Counted from the stretch's first letter, positions 35,902 through 48,350 are shown. The stretch is DNA of 64,000 bases from Bagarius yarrelli (GCA_005784505.1 VCAZ01000105.1:584650-648649), one strand, 5' to 3'. The notes: generated by a model not told the origin, from the letters alone. Made by a program: numbers and translations.

Positions 35902-38900
35902 GTCTATCAGTGAGAACCTCAACATCTTCAGCTCTAGTACCTCCACCTCTTCCTACTGTCTCACCACACAACTGTTCTCTTACCATCTATCTTTCTATGT
36001 CTGTCTGTCTGTCTGTTTGTTTATCTATCTATCTTAAAGAGAACCTCAACAGCCTCATCTCTTTATAATTGTGTTGAGCAGAGAAGCATCTCTAAAAGCA
36101 GATGATGAGCAAAGAGCCACCAACACTTAGTCACAGACCATTATGGAGTTTAGTCACAGTCACTGAAAACACACTTGTTTTAGCAGACACATTTATTTAA
36201 AGCGGTTTACATGTAGCTCATTTTTAATCCATTTTTGAAGGCCGATTGGTGGTTCAGGGATTTGAATCCACGATCTTCCAATTAGCAGTTTAACACTAAC
36301 CACTAAGCCACCGCTTCCTTTAGTCTGATGAATAATTTTCATCTGCATAAGTGAAAAACGAGAGTTTGATCTCATCGCAGGTGGAAAAGTCGTAAGAAAG
36401 CGACGGGTAACAAGGGTAAAGCTTGTAAAGACCCAGTTGTCCATGTCAGCGTGCCTCGATTCAGCACTGACACCACATCTACGCTGCCCTCTGCTGTGGC
36501 ACATGACGGGCAGGTGGAAATGGAGACGTCTGAGGACCAAAGCGGGGACAGTAGGGACATGGCCGAGGCGGAGAGGCAGCTTAAGCAGCTCACGCTGGAG
36601 CTTAACACTGACCAGCAGCTGTGTTCAGGAGAACAGGTCTCAGGTCAGTAGTGTGTGAATGATCACAGTGTGTGTCTGTGTTTATCTCTTTATATTTATA
36701 GCTACTGAAGTTTTTTTTCTTTCAGGACACGGCAGGACCGGCTCGATGATGTTTGTGAGGATGCGTCAGAAGCCCCAGCTGGTGAAGAAGAAGAGTTTTA
36801 AGACGTTCAGAGACGCCTGGTTCATCCTGCAGCAGGAGAGGTGATGAGGAGCTACATCCCATCCCATAATTGTGATAAAATCAAATAATTATGATCGAGT
36901 CAATATTTAATTATGGCTTTGTAAAGTAGACATTAAGACATAGGGGACAAAAACATATGGCCCTGTCCCAATTTCTGGAGGGACTATATTACTTCAGGGT
37001 TTAAATCTGCGATCCAGGTCTTTAATTCTTGTCATAATAAAATGTGGTGGCTCATGGGTAAGGTGTTGGACTACCAACCCGAAGGTTGTGGGTTTGATAC
37101 CAAGCTACCACTGATTTACTCCTGAGCAAATGAAGGATTTGTGGTTTTGTTTTTCTAAACAGTTCAGACAAACTGTACGCCTACCTGAGCCACCACCAGC
37201 CGGACCTGTGCATCCTGGAAGGAGGTGAGAAAGATGAGGCAGAGCAGGATGAAGACGACTTTGTGATTCTCAGCGAAGAAGAAGAGGAAGCTGGCAGGGA
37301 TGGACGCAACGGAGACGAGTGGGAGGTGTGTATGATCGAGTAAGGTAGCTGTACGTTAAAGAGGTTTGGTGAAGTGTGTGACAAATACTTTCAGAATGAA
37401 GGGTATTAAGCTACCAGGCAGAAGGTAAAGAGGTAGACTAAAGAGGAGGTATATATGGATGCGATAAACGAGGACATGAAGTTAGTGTGTGTGAGTGAAG
37501 AGGATGTAGAGAATAGGGTTAGGGGGAGACAGATGATTCGCTGTGGTGTCCCCTAAAAGGGAACAGCCGAAAGGAGAAGAAGAAGAAAAAAGGGTATTAA
37601 TAAGACACCAGTGTTTGTTTCCGGGGTCGGAGTGTACACACACTGAGTGTATACACACTCTTTATTACTTTGCTTGGCTGGTCAATAGGGGGCGCTGTAT
37701 TTTGTTAATATGTGTGTACAGGCGGGTTTGTATGAAGATTAATGACCTTTTGAAAGAGCATGTGATTTGAGGATGAGCTCTCATTGGCTTGTTTCAAATT
37801 CTCCCCCCACTTTTGTTAGCGAATCAATATTGTTTTAATATTTTTGGCCTTATGTGATTGGCCTGTTCTCAAGTTACATTTTTGCTCAACTTGATGTGAT
37901 GTCATCGCCTTTTGTTGTTGTTCCTCTAGTGGACAACATTAGTATTACAGTTGTTATCTCACATTCAACTCAAATTTATGTTACATTTTTTACATTCTTT
38001 CAACTATCGACTTTAGCATGAACATTTTCACTATTTTAGCTAGCGGTTATGCTACATCATCACCATCGGATGTCTGCAGTCCTGCTTTATTAACTGATTT
38101 TTTTTAGTTTGTTTGTGTTCCTCCCCAAAATTCTTAGCACTAGCACTAGTCATTGTGTTTGGCTAACAATTTCATTTAATTTATTTTAATTTTTTAAATA
38201 AACAATACAGTGGTAAAAAGCTGAAAGCAGATAGGGGGTCTTGGTTAAGATGTTGGACTAGAGAGCAGAAGATCATAGGTTCAATTCCCAATTTATTTCC
38301 CAGTTACACCAAGTTGTCATTGGGTGCCTGCCAGAAGTGAAATTAAATAAAGCATTTCCTGTTTTGGAGTCATGTGACTGAAATCTAATTACAGGGAGAA
38401 ACAAATACACAGATACAGTGGAAATTGGTGTGTTTGTGTGTAGATGGTGTGTGTAGAGGACAGCGGAGTGAAAGAGCCTCTCTCTATAGACAAAGAGCCG
38501 GATGGACTGAAGGACATCGTGAAGCAAAGCCTCATACTAAACACACAGCACGTCCAAGAGGTCAGAACACACACACACACACACACACCTAATTACATGA
38601 ACACTATATGGCTACAAGCATTAGGACACCTGATCTATTCAGTTCCAGATGTTAGTCTTACTCTTTCTTCTATATTCACCACCAGACGTCTGTGCAGGTT
38701 TTCTACTAAACTGGGTCATGCGACTGTGTGGATTTGATCATGAATTCAGTTCCAATAGTATTAGTGAGATGTTGAGGTGAGGAGGTCTGGGGTTCAGTCA
38801 GGGTTCCAGTTTCTGGTGGTGGGTGTGTTGCTGAGGTGTCCACAATCGTTTGGTCAGATTGTATTTTATATTTGCTCTAAGTAAATTGCTGTAAGAGACT

Positions 38901-40287
38901 GTGTTGTCGGTCGTGTCCACAGCTGTCCAGCGAGCTGCCTCCTCGTACCGTCGGTCACTCCTGGAGATTAACCTACAGCACAAGCAAACATGGCGCCAGT
39001 CTCAAAACACTCTACAGGAAGCTGAGCGCCTCGGACTCTCCGGTCCTCCTCCTGATCCGAGACGACACCGAGCAGGTAGAACGCATATTCACATTGATAT
39101 TAATTTTGAACCATTTCATCCTTCACCTCTAAATCTTTCTCTCTCAGGTGTTCGGCGGGTTTCTTTCACACCCTTTGCACCCGAGTGACAAGTTCTACGG
39201 TACAGGAGAGACTTTCCTCTTCCTGCTTCACCCTCGATTTAAGGTTTGTAATGCAAGAATATGCAAATGAGAAGAGGCAGAGTTTATAAACATATAATAT
39301 AATAGTATAAACCGTCTACCAACAAGCCCCAGGATACTGTTAAGTCAAGTTTACAATCACAGAAGGTGTGAGAAACTCACCTGGACCAATCAGCGATGAC
39401 ATCATATCAAACTTAATAAAGTGTAATAATGATTTAGTCAATTATCACCTTGATTTAAATCACATGAAACAGGAAGTGCTTTATCTTATAGCATCCAAAC
39501 TTTTACTGTCTGTCTGTCTGTCCGTCTCTCAGTGCTTCCGCTGGACAGGTGAAAACTCCTTTTTTATTAAAGGTGACCTCGATGCGTTTGCCATCGGCGG
39601 TGGAAGGTACGAGCTCTTTAAAATCAGATACATACACACTTCGGTTGTGGTTAAACATTTGGCATCATTTAGTTTTCAGTTTTGATTGGTCAGAATTTGT
39701 TGATTTTTTTTAAATATTACTAATAAATAGCTTCGAATCACAGGTTTATGTTAGTCACTTGTTTATATGCGTCATAGTTTCTATAGTAATGGCTCATGTA
39801 CAGGGACTTTTACTTTGGATTTTACATAATAAAAGACTGATAACAGTTTTTTACATTTATGTTATAAATCTCAGAGCAAAAAGGAAACAAAAGGTTTTTA
39901 AAAAATAAACTTTGAATGAATAAAACAGAGGGTTATAGTAATTATATTAATAACGATAATAAATATAGCTGCAAGCAGTGATTTAAGCAAAAACATTCCA
40001 AATGACAGGAAATGATGTCATAGCACTCGCATCAAGTTCGGTCCCAAATCCTGCAGCTTTATTACAAACCAATACAATACATTTGACATTAGTGTTAAAT
40101 ATGTCATTATATAATACAGCCAAAAAACGATTCATGTCTCTTCCTGGTTAGTGGACACTTTGGTCTGTGGCTGGACGAGTCTCTGTATGTGGGCAGGAGC
40201 AGCCCGTGTTACACCTTTAACAACTGCAGTCTGTCTGAGAAGAGTGATTTCCGGGTACTGGAGCTCGAAGCCTGGACCTTTTGGTGA
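30870..40287 (+). CDS. ncoa7-like: NCOA7/OXR1-family TLDc-domain protein, NCOA7-like, without LysM
   Basis: Protein of about 608 residues. Coding exons: 30870-30922, 31597-31751, 31921-32000, 34499-34603, 35351-35482, 35554-35738, 36381-36643, 36726-36840, 37163-37325, 38444-38560, 38923-39075, 39148-39243, 39533-39606, 40152-40287; all phases agree. The family protects against oxidative damage, and TLDc domains of NCOA7 and OXR1 bind the V-ATPase. Seen: a short basic start (MDNKQKDKARRGYF) resembling NCOA7; SPSTDAEYDKL then a GRAM-like domain (about 132-237; GVVSGILLVAANKIFFDPYK, VQENGCEEY); a middle block KKKSFKTFRDAWFILQQE with an acidic run; a full TLDc domain (about 457-608; YSTSKHGASLKTLYRKLS, YGTGETFLF, FRWTGENSFFIKGD, GHFGLWLDESLY, TFNN, LELEAWTF). 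No LysM repeat (TL-IA-KFN type) is found between exons 3 and 4. At 608 residues it is far shorter than human NCOA7 (942). Paralogue assignment needs a tree. Confidence 0.9.
31995..32555. repeat. hairpin-forming minisatellite in an NCOA7-like intron
   Basis: About seven copies, 60-110 bp each, of a unit made of CA repeat plus AAATGCTATGACATACAG and TATAATTACACCCTTATACT. In the second copy ATACAGTATAA (32,117-32,127) and TTATACTGTAT (32,136-32,146) are perfect inverted repeats around an 8-base loop. Confidence 0.9.
33655..34275. repeat. 10-bp TTTACACACR array in an NCOA7-like intron
   Basis: About 60 units of TTTACACACA / TTTACACACG / TTTACAAACR, mostly 10 bp with occasional 8-11 bp steps. The open frames (Thr/His/Tyr-rich) are repeat translations. 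Confidence 0.95.
34655..34691. repeat. (TG)n microsatellite
   Basis: About 17 TG units about 50 bp after the donor of coding exon 4 of the NCOA7-like gene. Confidence 0.9.
35762..35905. repeat. CTAT/CTGT microsatellites in intron 6 of the NCOA7-like gene
   Basis: Two blocks: imperfect at 35,768-35,822 and clean CTAT units at 35,851-35,901. A third short block is at 36,000-36,035. Confidence 0.9.
35908..36062 (-). mobile_element. LINE fragment (436-905 family), minus strand
   Basis: GAGAACCTCAACATCTTCAG and 'CTCCACCTCTTCCTACTGTC' are the antisense of the 'CTGAAGATGTTGAGGTT' part of the copy at 436-905. A second piece of the same block follows the microsatellite at 36,038. Confidence 0.7.
36180..36320 (-). 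mobile_element. family A SINE, diverged
   Basis: The head GGAAGCGGTGGCTTAGTGGT is clear near 36,318; the GGGCCCC block is lost. Confidence 0.7.
37042..37135 (+). mobile_element. family A SINE, 5' half
   Basis: Head to 'ACTCCTGAGCAAATGAAGG'; stops just before the acceptor of the exon at 37,163. Confidence 0.7.
37385..37595 (+). mobile_element. LINE 3' tail (436-905 family)
   Basis: GTGAGTGAAGAGGATGTAGA, then GATTCGCTGTGGTGTCCCCT AAAAGGGAACAGCCGAAAGG with a (GAA)n tail. Confidence 0.75.
37683..37697. promoter_or_regulatory. CTCF-like motif
   Basis: CAATAGGGGGCGCTG fits the core CCA-YAGGGGGCGC except at one early position. In an intron of the NCOA7-like gene. Binding inferred. Confidence 0.4.
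38230..38340 (+). mobile_element. family A SINE, 5' part
   Basis: 'TTGGTTAAGATGTTGGACTA' and 'GGTTCAATTCCCA' head followed by a worn middle. Confidence 0.65.
38602..38864. mobile_element. Tc1/mariner-like MITE, 263 bp, both ends present (family F)
   Basis: Left end ACTATATGGCTACAAGCATT AGGACACCT; complement of the right end TACAATCTGACCAAACGATT GTGGACACCT. In the intron before coding exon 11 of the NCOA7-like gene. Confidence 0.7.
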
Positions 40288-40454
40288 CCTGACGCTTCGG
40301 AAGAGCAGAAAGGAAAAAGCGAAGACTATCTGTAAAGATCCTAAAGGAGTTTGGAAAGAGGAAATGCAATACTAGATGGACGGTGTCTTCATTCGGAGGA
40401 CATCGCTACTCATACGTGCAATGCTAACACACAAAAATAATAACAATGACGTCA

Positions 40455-40645
40455 TACGTTTACATTTGCAGCACTTGTCACATGCCCTTTTCCAGAGCGA
40501 CTTACATTATTCTCTGTTATACACCTGAGCAATTGGAGGCCTTTCTCAGGGGCCCAGCAGTGGTAGCTTGGTGGTGCTGGAAATCCACCGAACCCCAATC
40601 TTTAAATTATTAGTCCAACACCTTAACCACTGTACCACCACTTCC
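40455..40645 (-). mobile_element. family A SINE, full length, in the 3' flank of the NCOA7-like gene
   Basis: All three family blocks present: head near 40,640, 'GGGGCCCAGCAGTGGTAGCT' and 'CCAGAGCGACTTACATTAT' on the plus strand. If the gene's 3' UTR runs past 40,455 the element would be transcribed antisense. Confidence 0.8.
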
Positions 40646-40687
40646 ATACATGATTTTAAGAGTTGTGTGAAACATTAATCTCTTTTT

Positions 40688-40770
40688 GTACAGCTAAGCA
40701 GTTAAGGGCCTTGCTCAAGGGCCCCTTTTTGGCATCTTGGTGGTCCAGGGAATTGAACCTTAGCACTTGC
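40688..40770 (-). mobile_element. family A SINE, internal fragment
   Basis: 'AAGCAGTTAAGGGCCTTGCT CAAGGGCCCC' and 'GGTGGTCCAGGGAATTGAAC' only. Confidence 0.65.
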
Positions 40771-40959
40771 CCCAAATTCCTAGGTAACGTTTGTGTGTTG
40801 GTGTGTTTCAGAAAGTGAACCATGTGACTGATTTATACACCCACCAGCCAACAGTGTTTTTGAGAACACCCTTCCCCGAGAACACACACACATTATACAC
40901 ACATATATATATATATATATAATCTACACACCTGTCACTACGCCTGTTCTGCCTCTGTA

Positions 40960-41550
40960 TAAAGGACTCGATACTGATGTCCATTATCTGCATCTTGATG
41001 TGATCGAAAAACCGAAATGAACTGATATTTATTGATTGTTTCACTTCTGGTTTCGACCCGATGATCACAGCAGCACTGAACTGAACAAACAATTTTTATT
41101 CATAACACTGACAATACTGTCATTTTTACTTCCTCACAGCAAACACAACTAAACAACTCTCATTATTATTACAGCAATAGAAATCAAAGAGTCTGAAATT
41201 AAAGAAATAAAAAAACAACTGCACGGTCATTAAAGAGTAAAACAGAAAACTAATAGAGAACATACACATATTTTAAACAAATGAAATAATATTAAATAAT
41301 ATTCTAAAGCATCTGACTTAAAATAAAAGCCTTACTTTAGTAGTGTTAAATAAAGTAAATTAATTAAAGCAAATCGAAGTTACTTTTGCTGCCAGCGCTG
41401 TTGTTGACTCGACTCTACTCATGTTACAGTGCCGTGATGATGATCTTGCACGCAATTCTTAAATCGGTGGATCTGATATTACAAAACCGATATCTAACAA
41501 GCTCAAATATCGTGAAAATATCAGTAACACTGATTATCGGTTGATCTCTA
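40960..41550. mobile_element. family D hAT-like element
   Basis: Shares GATGATCACAGCAGCACTGAACT (split in the text at 41,060) and the right end GATTATCGGTTGATCTCTA with 15,745-16,290. The left end is more worn. Confidence 0.65.
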
Positions 41551-41773
41551 TTATTAACCATGATTGTTGTGTTGAGATGAATGGAAAATATAAAAATTGT
41601 TTAAAAATGTCTTTAATAAATAGGCAAAATTCTAAAATTTAAAGTTGACAATATTATAGTTCAGATTTAGGAGATTTTGTATAAAAAGCGATATCAAAGT
41701 GACTCTTTTAGTTAATTTACCGAACAATTCACAGTCAAGTTACAGTATCAATGGAGTCGACTTCGAAGTTTGA

Positions 41774-41880
41774 AATGTGGGAGGAAACTGGAGAACCCGG
41801 AGTAAACCCACGCCAGCACAGGGAGAACAACAACTCCGCACAGAAAGACCCCTGCATGGGAATCGAACCCAGGACCTTCT
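41774..41880 (-). mobile_element. mermaid/V-SINE-like SINE, middle part
   Basis: Plus strand: GGGAGGAAACTGGAGAACCC ... CACAGAAAGACCCCTGCATG GGAATCGAACCCAGGACC. The 3' half and the extreme head are missing. Confidence 0.7.
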
Positions 41881-42456
41881 TGATTTAGACGTGATTTAGA
41901 ACTGACTTTAAGATCACATCATAAAGTAAACTTTTAAGTCAAATTTTTGCAGGTACGGCTTGTCTTTGTTCTGACGTCAAAAATGAATCGGGTTGACTTT
42001 AAATGATGACTAAAATCCCCTTTTTTTTTTTCTTCAACCTGAAACGCTAATAGTGCTGATGAAAGTAATAAAAATTGTAAATGAAGTAGAACAGCTAGTA
42101 AACCTCAGGGAAAAAAAATGATTTGATAAATTTTTAAGCAGTAAAAACTTTTGAACGTCTAGGTAAAAATTACCGTTATATAAAACTCTATAATAAAATA
42201 ATGATTAATATTAAAAGCTGTTCTATGGTTAAGTTTTCAAAACTTTGTTTCGAAGCACTTCACAGTATGTGTTAATTCGGATTTGTAACTGAACTGGCGG
42301 CCATTTTGCATCATCACAATTTTACGCAATTTTTCGTGACGATGACGTTGCATTTAAAAGCTTTAAAAGGAAATTGCATTATGGGTACTTAGGCACACAG
42401 TCAAGAATAGTGGAAAAAAAACAACACGTATAACTTAAAAAATAAGTAAAAAGAAT

Positions 42457-42485
42457 TTTATTTTTTCCAGCTACATCATTTTATT
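42457..42485 (-). terminator. selenon: likely selenon polyadenylation signals
   Basis: Minus-strand AATAAA at 42,480-42,485 and again at 42,457-42,462. The selenon stop is 1.2 kb upstream, which leaves room for the SECIS candidate at 43,029-43,093. Confidence 0.45.
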
Positions 42486-42959
42486 GCATTTTTTAGAAAA
42501 CATTATACAAGGAAAAGATTAAAATAGTAAACAAAAATAATATTGGACATAAACCAGTTTGAATAAAACAAATACACACTGTTTAACATTTGTGACATCA
42601 TTTCGACGCAAATCCGTCGTTTGATCCTGTTTGCACTGACGCTGTAACGCTATTAACAGGCTAACAGGTTAGCAATCAGCTAAACAAATACTTTCATTTT
42701 TTTGTACATTTTTGTAGATTTTAGACAGAAACTTTCTTAATGGTCTTTGATGTGGTCTTTAAAGTGTTGCTTCGTTGATTAATTCATTAGGTGGGGATTT
42801 TAATTGTAACCGAAGCAACAACTTTAAACCTCATATCTCTGAAAACTGCATAGTTTAATACTGAACATAAGACAAGAGGACACACTGATACGTGTGTGTG
42901 TGTGCGTGTATATATATGTGTGTTTTATACTCAGCAATACATTATGGCTTGGTGTGTTT

Positions 42960-42977
42960 GTGTTATTGCACTATGTT

Positions 42978-43023
<46 letters not shown>

Positions 43024-43460
43024 GGACTGGAACAAAGACATCAGGACTGATCTCACTAGAAAGCTTTCAGAACAGACCATCACAAACTGCTCCATCCAAG
43101 AACACACACACCACATTAAAGCCTGCACATACACACACACACACACACACATACATACACACATCCACTTCAAACACACAGTACACACTCACATATGCAC
43201 ATACTGTACACTCACTTACTCACATACCCACGCCCCCACCTGCACACCTACAAATTGTCATACAACATACACACTACACACTTTTACATGTCAACAACAT
43301 TACACACACACTGCACACATCACCCTCACACGATCACCACATTCACACAGGCATAAACCGCTACAAATACACACTGCCGCTCACATATACACAACCAAAC
43401 AACCACACATTCACACGTCTTACACTGAACACACACTAAAAGTCTGCTTTCTATAGAAAC

Positions 43461-43480
<20 letters not shown>
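42960..43480. repeat. TG and CA tracts in the selenon 3' UTR
   Basis: (TG)n at 42,978-43,021; CA-rich DNA at 43,104-43,150 and, imperfectly, to 43,440; (CA)n at 43,466-43,492. The frames across this region are repeat translations. Confidence 0.9.
43029..43093 (-). promoter_or_regulatory. selenon: candidate SECIS element of selenon
   Basis: Folded by hand on the mRNA strand. Helix I GGAGCA (43,093-43,088) pairs with UGUUCC (43,034-43,029). The 5' quartet GUGA (43,083-43,080) faces UGA (43,043-43,041). Helix II GGUCUGUUCU pairs with AGAUCAGUCC (10 positions, two U-U mismatches). An AAA follows on the 5' side of the apical loop, 12 nt after UGA. Spacing and order fit eukaryotic SECIS. The quartet begins with G instead of the commoner A. 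It lies about 580 nt after the stop codon. Confidence 0.7.
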
Positions 43481-43492
<12 letters not shown>

Positions 43493-43674
43493 TTCGGTGG
43501 AAACAGAAAGGCAAAAAAAATGAACGGACAAATATTAGTGACAGTTCGGCTGTTTGCAGGTGTAGAAAAATCTGCTGTCACTCAATCCAAGAGCAGAGAG
43601 AAATTCCCAGAATTCATTGCAGCTCCAAGTTCCAGGTGTGTGAAGTAAGACATGAACGATGATGATGATGATGA

Positions 43675-45750
43675 TTAGAGGTAAGCTTTGGCCTTTTCCA
43701 GTCCCTCCTGCAGGAAGTGGATGTAGGTGGAGGTGGACGGATCCTCGAAACCGCCCGTGAAGCCGAACCCCGACTCCGACTCCGCTTCCGGCTTTATGGA
43801 CGTCTGGTCCAGGAAGTTATTAGCGTTGATGTGGTGAACCTGCGAAACGGAGAGGAAAACAACAGGTTTCAGAAAATAGTAACGATTTCTTTAATTATTA
43901 TTCATTATTTCTATAAAAATCTCTCACGTTTCTTATTACAACATATTACCGAATATCTCCCAGTTTTTTATTACAAGATAATTAATAAATCAAATACAAA
44001 TTTTAACCCAAATTCTAGACATATTTGGATTATTTTTATGTTTTTATTTCATTTAACTTGTATTATTTTACTTGTTTTAGGTATTAATTTAAAGAATAAA
44101 AGCAAAAATCATCTGCCAAACGTATTTACAAAACATCTTAAGGCTAAAATTAGCTCGGAACTCACCGATTTAGTAAAAATCCTTAAAAATAATTAGAGTC
44201 AGTCCTAAATTTAGGACTCATTCGACTAGTTCACAATTTTTAGCACTAAAATTGGCTGCTAAATCTGTGAAATGTTAGGAACAGTGAAAAGGGGCAGCGG
44301 AGTCACTAAGACCGAGTCACAAACCTTCCTAAAATGGCGGTTACTTGCAATCTGCTTTAGAACGTAAACAATTTAGAAACATTTGGTGATAACGAGCTTT
44401 TAAAAAGGTATCGTGTTAATTGCGGGGGTATAATGACGGGTGTGGAAGTTGTCAGGGATGCAGTGACTTCACCAAAAAAACCCCAACTGTGATTATTCTA
44501 CTCTGTTTATTTATATACACATCCACTATTTGTTTACAAGGTAAAAACTTGTAAAAGTCTGACAATAAATGGAAAATATACTGGTGTCAACGCAATATTG
44601 CGCCCAATATCACTTCTATGAATCAGTCATTGGTGGGGTAGTGCTGGCTCAAACGGTTATGGCGCTGGTTGCTGATCTGAAGACCCAAGAAGAGCTGGGT
44701 TCAAGTCCCACCACTGCCAGCCAGCCACTGTTGGGTCTTTAAGCTGGCATATGCTCTGGGTTATGCGAAGAAACTGTGCTGTAAAGTGACAAAATGCACG
44801 TTACATCACTGACAGAGACTCCGCCCCATCAGCCAATCACTGTGTGTATAGATATTAAACATGCTGACATAGCAATGCAGTCGACCCCACTCTTACTCCT
44901 AGGCCCTGTCTCTATACCCACACTACACTCTAAGGGCTTCCAATCTTGGAAGTGCACAACTTTAGTTGATAAGTGTGCAAGGGAACAAGTGCAGAATTAC
45001 TTTAGGTTGAGTCACCCATCTGCGTCAATCATCGTCGCGACACCCAAAAAATGGCGGCGCTGCTAGTCACGCTGTACTACGCTGGTATTACTGCTAAAAA
45101 TAATAATTACATGAATAAACTTTTAGTTAGACTTAACTTTTCTATCCTTTTGTCACACTTTTCCCAAATATCCACCAAAAACTACTTTTTCTCTCATTGG
45201 TTTGAAACGTCACATCAACAGATGAATTCTGGGTAATATCCTTAAAAGAAGTCCACTTGGACCTGCACTTACAGAAAGTGTGCATTAAGGGCAGAGGTAC
45301 ACAGGGCAGATAAGCTACCCAGCAAAATTGGGACACCCTACACACTCGCACCTGTCAGCAGGACCCCGCAAATGAGGGGCACGAGGGTGAAAGTGCGGGT
45401 ATTGGGACAGTTTTCCGAACAGGTTTTAAGAAAAAGCTCTGAGATTAGATCTGAGAACTTTGATGTCATGATAAATGTGAAACGATTTGAAGGAAATTCA
45501 GTTTAGGTCTGTTCAGATTGATTAATAATTAATTAATAATTATAAACTGAAATGAATTAGGGCAGCACGGTGGCTTAGTGGTTCACACTGTTGCAAGAAG
45601 GTCCCGGGTTCGATTCCCCTGCAGGGGTCTTTCTGTGTGGCGTTTTCTTAAGTGGGTTTACTCCGGGTTCTCCGGTTTCCTCCCACCGCCCCAAAACATG
45701 TATGTTAGATTGATTGGTGATTTTAAATTGCCCATTACGAGTGAGTGTCT

Positions 45751-45781
<31 letters not shown>

Positions 45782-46584
45782 GCCCTGTGATGGACTGGCG
45801 ACCCGTACAGGGTGTCCCCCTCCTGTCTTTCACCCTTTCAGAGACGGCTGGGATAGACTCCAGCAGATTTCCGTGATCCCGAATTAGGGAATAAGCGGGT
45901 ATAGAAGATGAATGAATGAATGAAGGATAAAACAGAAAAGTAATCAGAATCAGGATAAATAAAATCAGGCACAGAAACAATTTCCCAAAACGAGATGAAA
46001 TTCATCCACACTGACGTGCATCAGGTTTTGATCAGATCATCTAAACGTACCACAGTCCCATTGGGTAAAACCACCATCATCTCCACAGGAAAGCTGTACT
46101 GCTCCAGGTGTAAACGCGCCTTCTGACTCAAACCCAGATTCTCCTCATCAGCCTGTGTGGACAAAACACACACACACACACACACAGAGTTAATAACACT
46201 TCTTTACACAAACACTAATGATGAGGCATTCCGGTGTTTTGCTGGAGACAGATTCATAACCATTGCTGTAACCATGACGACGCCCTGACTCCGCCCACCC
46301 CTGTGAATACTTGTTAAGTAACTCATTGTTTTAGTTTAAATTTAATTAATTATATTCAGTAATGCGGATGGAGTGAAGAGGTAAGAGGGACTTGCAAAAA
46401 AAGAAAGCAAAAAAGACGCCAGCAAGGAAGAAAGAAAGACAGAGATGGATGGATTGATGGATGGATGGATGGATAGATGTGTTTAAAAGGAGGGAGGAAA
46501 AAAGAAAAAAGATAAAGGGTGTTCAGCAAATAACTCAATAACTGTAACATGTTAATTTGCTGTTTTAAAGTCAGGCTGAATGTG

Positions 46585-46626
<42 letters not shown>

Positions 46627-47512
46627 AGTTTTACCTGCAGGTCCTCCAGTTCTTTCACAAGAGACCAACTGCTGATGAAACTCTGATTGAGCAGAGCAAG
46701 AACGGGCGAACTTTCCAGGACAGTTTCCCGGAGAGTTCGCCCCGAACCTACACACACACACGCGAACACACACGCGAACACACACGCGAACACACACGCG
46801 AACACACACACACACACACGAACACACACGCGCACACACACGCGAACACACACGCAGCAAAGGAGAGAGAGAACGAGAACACAAAACATTTGTTATTCCT
46901 TAAAACAATTACACAAGCACAATGTGTTGATATACAATGTACAATGTACAGCTTCTCACACCGCCATCCTATAAAAGATTTCAGAATACATACACGCGCA
47001 CACTCGCGCACACGCACTCACGCGCACACTCACGCGCACACTCACGCGCACACTCACGCGCACACTCACGCGCACACTCACGCGCACACTCACTCACCAC
47101 ACTCACTCCCACACTCACTCCCACCACTCACTCCCACACTCACTCCCTCACACTCACTCCCTCACACTCACACTCACTCCCTCACACTCGCACACACACG
47201 CACACTCGCACACACACTCACTCACTCGCACTCACACACACGCACTCGCACTCACACACACACGCACTCGCACTCACACACACGCACTCGCACACACGCA
47301 CTCACGCACACCACACACACTCGCACACACACTCGCACACACCTCGCACACACACACTCGCACACACACTCGTCACACCACTCGCACACACACTCACACA
47401 CACTCGCACACACACACACACATCTCACACACACTCGCACACACACTCACACACACTCACACACACACTCACACACACACTCACACACACACACACACAC
47501 ATCACACACACA

Positions 47513-47557
<45 letters not shown>

Positions 47558-48056
47558 CACACACACACTCACACACACACACTCACACACACACTCACTC
47601 ACACACACACTCACACACACACTCACACACACACTCACACACACTCACACTCACACACTCACACACACTCTCACACACACACTCACACACACACACACAC
47701 AACACTCACACACACACACACACACACTCCTCACACACACACACACACACACACTCACACACACACACTCACACACACACACTCACACACACACACACAC
47801 CACACACTCACCACACACACTCACTCACACACACCTCACACACTCACACACTCACACACTCACACACACACTCCACACACACACCACACACACACACACT
47901 CACACACACACACTCACACACACACACTCACACACACACACACTCACACACACACACTCACACACACACACTCACACACACACCCTCACACACACACTCA
48001 CACACACACACTCACCACACACACTCACACACAAGCACACTCACACACACACATCA

Positions 48057-48093
<37 letters not shown>

Positions 48094-48275
48094 CACAACT
48101 CACACACACACACACACACAACACTCACACACACACACACTCACACACACACACACCTCACACACACACACCACACACTCACACACTCACACTCACACAC
48201 ACAAACTCACACACACACACACACACACTCACACACACACTCACACACACACTCACACACACACTCACACACACA

Positions 48276-48350
<75 letters not shown>

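Noticed and set aside
43538..43581. Perfect inverted repeat GTGACAG/CTGTCAC in the selenon 3' UTR, first thought to be the SECIS
   Set aside because: Distance from UGA to the unpaired AA is about twice what a SECIS allows, and the UGA would be consumed by the stem; the 43,029-43,093 fold fits better.
43717..44196. 159-codon plus-strand frame
   Set aside because: Begins antisense to the last selenon exon and then runs through AT-rich intron; no recognisable domain.
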